A stretch of DNA of 64,000 bases, taken from the NCBI GenBank assembly GCA_001692895.1, contig KV748186.1, positions 2,967,785 through 3,031,784 of the forward strand, read 5' to 3'. This DNA is from Cenococcum geophilum 1.58 (Eukaryota; Ascomycota; Dothideomycetes; Gloniales; Gloniaceae). The notes under the pieces are model-generated. The model was not told where the DNA came from. It searched no databases and saw only the letters and a list, made by a program, of their open reading frames with translations. Position 1 is the first letter of the stretch. Each line of letters starts with the position of its first letter. Shown here piece by piece: positions 59,026 to 64,000 of this stretch. Position numbers and translations under genes: made by a program.

Positions 59026-59384
59026 AAGATAATACTATTAAAACTAAACTGTAATATCTATAATAAAGAGTCATTAAGTATAATTATAGTACCTAAAGAA
59101 TAGAGAGCATTCTTATAAGACATAGAAAAGCTATTTATAGTTAAAATAGACTATAATAACCTAATGGGGTTTCTAATAATGAAATAACTTAACTAAAGAT
59201 AGGTTAAATAGGTAGAGACACTTATAGAATATTATTTTAAATTTAGTATACTAAGGGTACTAAAAACGTAAAAGTAGATATATTTAGTAAGAAGGCAGAA
59301 CTATAAAATAACGAAAAGCTTTTAGGAGTAATATAAAAAAAAGATATAGACGGTCTAATTAGGTATAATTATTCTAAAATTATA

Positions 59385-59773
59385 ACGTATTACATAAGCG
59401 AGCTAGCCACCACCAAAAATTAGAAAAATCGCACCTTAATATCTCGACAACCACTTAATAATAAATTCTAATAATGTGGATTTAGGCTTTCATATATACT
59501 CTATAGCTTATATTAAAGTTATATAGTAAATAGTTTAGTAGTTTTTAAGATATTAAAATGTAGTGGCTAAACTAAGGCTAAATTACTATATCTTAAAAAC
59601 TACTAAACTATTTACTATATAACTTTAATATAAGCTATAGAGTATATATGAAAGCCTAAATCCACATTATTAGAATTTATTATTAAGTGGTTGTCGAGAT
59701 ATTAAGGTGCGATTTTTCTAATTTTTGGTGGTGGCTAGCTCGCTTATGTGGCCAGCTCGCTTGTGTAATACGT
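59385..59773. mobile_element. palindromic pogo-derived MITE F1
   Basis: 389 bp, flanked by TA. Arms of about 170 bp (59,385-59,557 and 59,590-59,773) are near-perfect inverted copies around a 34-bp loop. Ends ACGTATTACA with subterminal AAGCGAGCTAGCCACC resemble the terminus of the pogo-like element at 26,890-26,945. The right arm has one extra 17-bp AAGCGAGCTGGCCAC unit. Non-coding. Confidence 0.9.
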
Positions 59774-61091
59774 TAGTAATAAAAAAGAAGAACTAGATTA
59801 AGTCTATAAAATACTAAAGAGCTTTTAGGTATAGCGAATTTTAGAGATATAGCTAGAAGATTTAGATATAGAATAATATAAGCACTAAGAGGCAATATAT
59901 ATTCTAAGAAATATAACAAAGGAGTTTATTAAAGAATTTTATAAGGGACTTACTTAAGGGCATAATAGAGCTACGGACTTAGTATTAAGACTTTAAAAAA
60001 GTATATTATTTAAGGAATTTAAGGACTAGTAAGATAAGTTATAAAGGAATATCTAGATTACTCAATGGATAAGCTAGCGAGGTATACACTATATAGGAAA
60101 CTATAGCTAATTAAACTAGAACGACTATAGGAAATAATAAAATAGGACTTTATTATAAAGTTGCTAAAGTTAAGAGACGTTATTACTAGATAGGATTATA
60201 ATATAATCCTTTTAATAGTAGACAAGTTAATTAAATAGGGCTACTTTATAGCATGTATAGAAGAAATCTTAGCAAAAGATATTACTAGAATCTATAGTAA
60301 AGAAGTGTTTATAAGATATAAAGTATTAAATAAAATTATATTAGATAGAGATCTAAGATTTATAGTAATATTTTAGGAGATCTTTTTAGCGGAATGGGGG
60401 GTTCGCGTAGTAATATTAATAGCGTAGTATTTATAGACGGACGGATAAATAGAAAGATTAAATTAGACGCTAGAATAGTATCTAAAGTATTATATTAATT
60501 ATATATAAAATAATTAGGTATTGTTATTACCAGTTATATAGCTTATATATAATATAATACTATAAAATAGAATAGGAATATTACTATTTAAGACAAATTA
60601 CAGATATAGAGATAGTAGTTAAAATTAATATATTAGACTTTATACTAGAAGTATATTTACTATTAAAGCACTAAAACGTATAGTACCTTATAGTATACTA
60701 TAGTTAAAAGATAACACTATTAGAAGTAAACTATAATATCTATAATAAGGAGTTATTAGGCATAGTTATAGTACTTAAGGAATAGGGAGTATTCTTACAA
60801 GGTATAGAAAAACTATTTATAATTAAAATGGACTATAAGAACCTAACGGGGTTCCTAATAACAAAAAACTTAATTATAGATAATTAGATAGGCAGAAATA
60901 CTTATAGAATACTATTTTAAAATTTAGTATACTAAGGGGACTAAAAATATAAAAGTATGCGCACTTAGTAAAAAGGTAAAGCTATATTATAAAAAGATAA
61001 AGATAGGTTAATTAGATATAATTACCTAAAGATTAAAGTAATATAATAGGAGCAGACCTATAAGGTATTAGAGAGTATATATATATTATAG

Positions 61092-61430
61092 GACACCCCC
61101 ATAACACCTTATACACACCTACCTATTTCTATTAATTTAGCAACTAGAGACCGACTATAAGACGGCAATCTATAGCAATCTGCTATATTCTGCTATATTC
61201 TACTAAGTCTACTAAATCCTGCTAAGTTCTACTAGGACGGCTACCTAAATCCTATTCTGCCCCGTATACGTAATAACTTAGTAACTAAGTTATAATATAT
61301 ACCTTTTCTCCCTATTTCCTTACCTTCTTTCCTTATATAACGTCCTAACTTTATTATATAGTTTATGTATATAGCTTAATAGTATCTACTTCATTATATA
61401 TTATCGTCGCTTATACTTATTCCGTAATAA
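61092..61430 (-). repeat. repeat R copy 2, solo-LTR-like
   Basis: 339 bp, inverse to 36,162-36,486, flanked by TATAG at 61,087-61,091 and 61,431-61,435. RIP-altered. Confidence 0.8.
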
Positions 61431-62799
61431 TATAGTTTTAAAAGATTTAAGAAGTATAGAATAAGGATTTAGACTTGGAATAATATAAGTACTAAGACGC
61501 TATATATATTCTAAGGGGAATTATAAAAGAGTTTGTTAAGTATTTCTATAAGGGAATAATATAGAGATATAATAGAGCTATAGGCTTAGTATTAAAACTC
61601 TAAGAGGAGTATATTATTTAAGAAATCTAGGGCTTAATGAGATAAGTTATAAGAGAATATTTAGATTACTAATGAAATAAACTATGAAGATATAACCTAT
61701 TAAAATACCAGAAAGGCTATAGAAGGTTATATTATAAAACTTTATTTATAAAGTTGCTAAAATTAGGCAATTCTATTACTGGATAGGAGTATAACGCAAT
61801 TCTAGTAATAGTGGATAAGTTAACTAAGTGGTGCTACTTTATAGCAAAAATAAATGGAATCTTAGTGGAAAATATAGAGCACTAATAAGGGTTCTATTAG
61901 ACAATGATTTAAGATTTATAGAAGAATTTAAGGAGGTATTTTTGAGCAGAATAAGAGGTTTAGGTAGTAACTTTTACTATATATTATCTATAAACGGATA
62001 GTTAAATTAAGAGATTAAACTAGATATTAACGCAGTATTAAAGATATTATATATAAAACAATTAGGAATCGCTATTACTAGTTATATAGCTTATATATAA
62101 TATAACACTATAAAAAGAAATAGAAATGTTACCATTTAAGGCAAATTATGAATATAAGCTAAGAATATTATTATTGCTATAATAAGTAAAGAGAGTAAGT
62201 AGTATAGCTAAGTAAAGGATAGAGACACTAATAAATCTTTATATAAATCTTATTAGATTAGTAAAAATAGTATAAGAAGAATAAAAAGGTACTATAATAC
62301 CAAGAGATCTAAGGGACTATATCTTAAAGAGGGAGATAAAGTATAGCTACTATATGAAAATTTTAAGAGTTAATGACTAAGTAAGGAATTAGACTATATT
62401 AGACTAGAACTATTAAAAATTATAATAAAAATCTTAAAAGTTACTAGACCTACTAAAGAAAATTAAGATCTACCCTATATAGTATATTACGATACTAGAG
62501 CTAGTATATCGGGATATTAAGCCACTAGTTTATAAAGTAGATATATATAGAGGATAAGAAGAAGACAAATAGTAAGTTTTAAAGATAATTGGTTATAAGG
62601 GTATTAATAAAGAGATATAGTATAAGGTTAAGTAAATAGGCTATAATAAGACTACTTAGGAACTACTATAGGGTTTAAAAAACGCTATAAAAAAGGTAAC
62701 AAGGTATTAGAAGAAATTAAATTAGGTAATATTAATAAAGGAGAATTACTAAAGAATATATTACCTAAGGAGGACCTAAGAGAAGTAGCTACTAAGCTA

Positions 62800-63480
62800 C
62801 TTAGAGTTATATCCCTCTATTAGAATAAGATACTTTTTTTAAATTCTCTTCTAACTTATAAAAGCCCTACTTAGCTAAGTAGAGTTTTATTAAACAAACC
62901 TTTTTATAACCCTGTTTAAGATAGGATAACTAAGTATAAGTAGCTAGTTAAGTGTTAAGCATTTAAGACTCTTTAGTATAAAGACGCCAAAACTTAGCGA
63001 AGGTATAATCCTTTTTACCTTATAAAAGCTTAAGGTTATTACAAGCTATAAAAGGTTAGTTTTTTATTTTAACTTTTTAGCATTAGATTAAATCTAAGAC
63101 CCTATAACAAATTAGATAAGATGCTAGATATCTATAAAGAATAATAAGATGTATATACTTAGTATTAAAGATAGATTATACATTATAGGATAATCGTATA
63201 TATAATTTCGTATACTTAGTATAGAAGGAAGGTTAGTAACTAGATAGAGCTATAATCGTAATATATACTAGCTTTTTCTCTATATATATAATAAAAATAG
63301 AATAGTATTACTTTGCATAGTAAGAGGATAGTAATAACTAGCTAATTATAATAATTAAATATAGAAGATTTAATAAAGGGTATTGGAAATCATAAATATT
63401 ATTAAATTATAAACAGGAATACTATACCTTTAATAGATTACTTAGAAATAAGATATATTTTTAAGAACAAAGATAAAAAG
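62800..63480. other. unassigned AT-rich segment in Gypsy B3
   Basis: Follows the chromodomain-like region and precedes the GAGGGGGATA tract before the LTR. Contains CCCTACTTAGCTAAGTAGAG (palindromic) near 62,866 and a block less RIPed than its surroundings (62,960-63,120), possibly another small insertion. No gene seen. Confidence 0.4.
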
Positions 63481-63491
63481 GAGGGGGATAG

Positions 63492-63912
63492 TGTTACAAA
63501 CCTTATATTAGCAATAGTAGAACTATTAAAAAGAGATATAAATAAGTTAGTTAAGATAGTATAGAAGGCGTTAAAACTAATTAATCTATAAAATAAGTAG
63601 TAGTTAAGTTATATAATAAGTTATAAGACTATAATTAGAAATATAAAAATATAAAAATATAGGAATATAGAAGATATATTAATGTACTAACGTACTTAGT
63701 ATATTTTTTAGGCGCAATATTATATATTTAAAAAAAACTACAGTCCTTACCCTAGATAGTTCTCTTCTTTATAGTAAATATTAGAATATAATTAGAGTTA
63801 ATCCATTAGGTAACTACTCTACTAGTTATACTTACGTTATTAACTTATTACCTACCTATATACCTAGCCTATTAACAAGTCTACTATAGTAACTACTATA
63901 AGGCTTTATTAT
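63492..63912 (+). repeat. Gypsy B3 3' LTR
   Basis: Starts TGTTACAAACC after a purine-rich tract. Matches the LTRs of B1 and B2. The last 88 bases of the window lie outside it and are unassigned. Confidence 0.75.
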
Positions 63913-64000
63913 AACTAAGCTACTTAGACTTATTTTCTTCCTTACTAAAGGAGACACCTTTCTTTTATTAGACTTAAGCTCTACTAAACCTTATTTAATA

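Larger units (their letters stand above)
45255..60606 (+). mobile_element. Gypsy B2 internal region with five nested insertions (fossil)
   Basis: Host pieces in order are gag (45,300-45,696 and 47,157-about 49,500), protease to RT (about 49,560-50,662), RNase H (52,893-53,153, 53,383-53,450 and 59,026-59,384) and integrase (59,774-about 60,606). The pieces are separated by a Tc1-like transposon, LINE3, a 229-bp TIR element, LINE2 and a palindromic MITE. Each join restores a continuous Gypsy reading, which confirms the nesting. RIP-altered with many breaks. Sequence resembling RNase H starts again at about 60,607, so B2 ends there and B3 begins. Confidence 0.8.
60607..63912 (+). mobile_element. 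Gypsy B3, 3' part (fossil)
   Basis: Plus-strand parts in order are RNase H (60,607-61,090), inserted repeat R (61,092-61,430), integrase (about 61,440-62,140), a post-integrase segment, a chromodomain-like segment (about 62,600-62,710) and 3' LTR. RIP-altered with many breaks. The join with B2 at about 60,607 is unexplained by a target duplication. Confidence 0.75.

Noticed and set aside
1-64000. Centromere
   Set aside because: AT-rich nested repeats would fit, but nothing in the sequence alone identifies one, and intact genes lie in the middle.

Overview
This window looks like filamentous ascomycete (Pezizomycotina) chromosome. The host genes have short GT-AG introns with ACTAAC-like branch sites, and most of the rest is AT-rich DNA full of decayed retroelements. 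The decay is biased toward CpA to TpA on both strands while CpG is kept, which is the signature of repeat-induced point mutation (RIP). The species cannot be fixed from the sequence. Single N bases cluster inside repeats, which points to a draft assembly.

Layout. 1-26,945 is a nest of RIP-altered elements: a gag relic on the minus strand (1-906); the 3' part of a chromodomain Gypsy (A2, 1,616-9,536) whose LTR is split by a full-length Tad1-like LINE (LINE1, 3,782-9,358); a minus-strand Gypsy (C) split by composite element X1 (10,284-12,579); a plus-strand Gypsy (D) split by a two-LTR Gypsy (A1, 17,497-25,057), which is itself split by composite element X3 (22,560-24,159); and the 3' end of a pogo/Fot1-like DNA transposon ending at 26,945. 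About 26,950-36,160 is a GC-normal gene island with three host genes: a conserved fungal protein (28,136-28,945), mitochondrial ribosomal protein mL54/MRPL37 (33,062-33,870, one intron) and a four-exon metallo-beta-lactamase-fold lactonase-like enzyme (35,637-34,604, minus strand). The island also holds a 2.2 kb minisatellite field with repeated hairpins and a MITE-like element whose end lies about 90 bp upstream of the mL54 start. From 36,162 to the end the sequence is again nested elements: a solo-LTR-like repeat, Gypsy B1 split by composite element X2 (39,368-41,947), a multi-hairpin foldback block, Gypsy B2 hosting a Tc1-like transposon, a 5'-truncated LINE, a small TIR element, a second full-length LINE (LINE2) and a palindromic pogo-derived MITE, and finally the 3' part of Gypsy B3.

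The most unusual content is the X family (X1, X2, X3). These are 1.6-2.6 kb, apparently non-coding units bounded by short inverted repeats starting CRTYRG and, in two of three cases, by matching 2-bp target duplications. They share one internal order of unrelated minisatellite arrays and conserved spacers (array A, core 1, array B, core 2, array C). X1 is RIP-altered; X2 and X3 are not, although they sit inside RIP-altered hosts. I do not recognise a described family with this architecture.

How the parts relate. The three host genes do not form an obvious pathway or cluster. mL54 (plus) and the lactonase-like gene (minus) are convergent. The repeats give a relative chronology: old Gypsy and LINE insertions that were RIPed, with X2, X3 and the small 53 kb element added later or spared by RIP.
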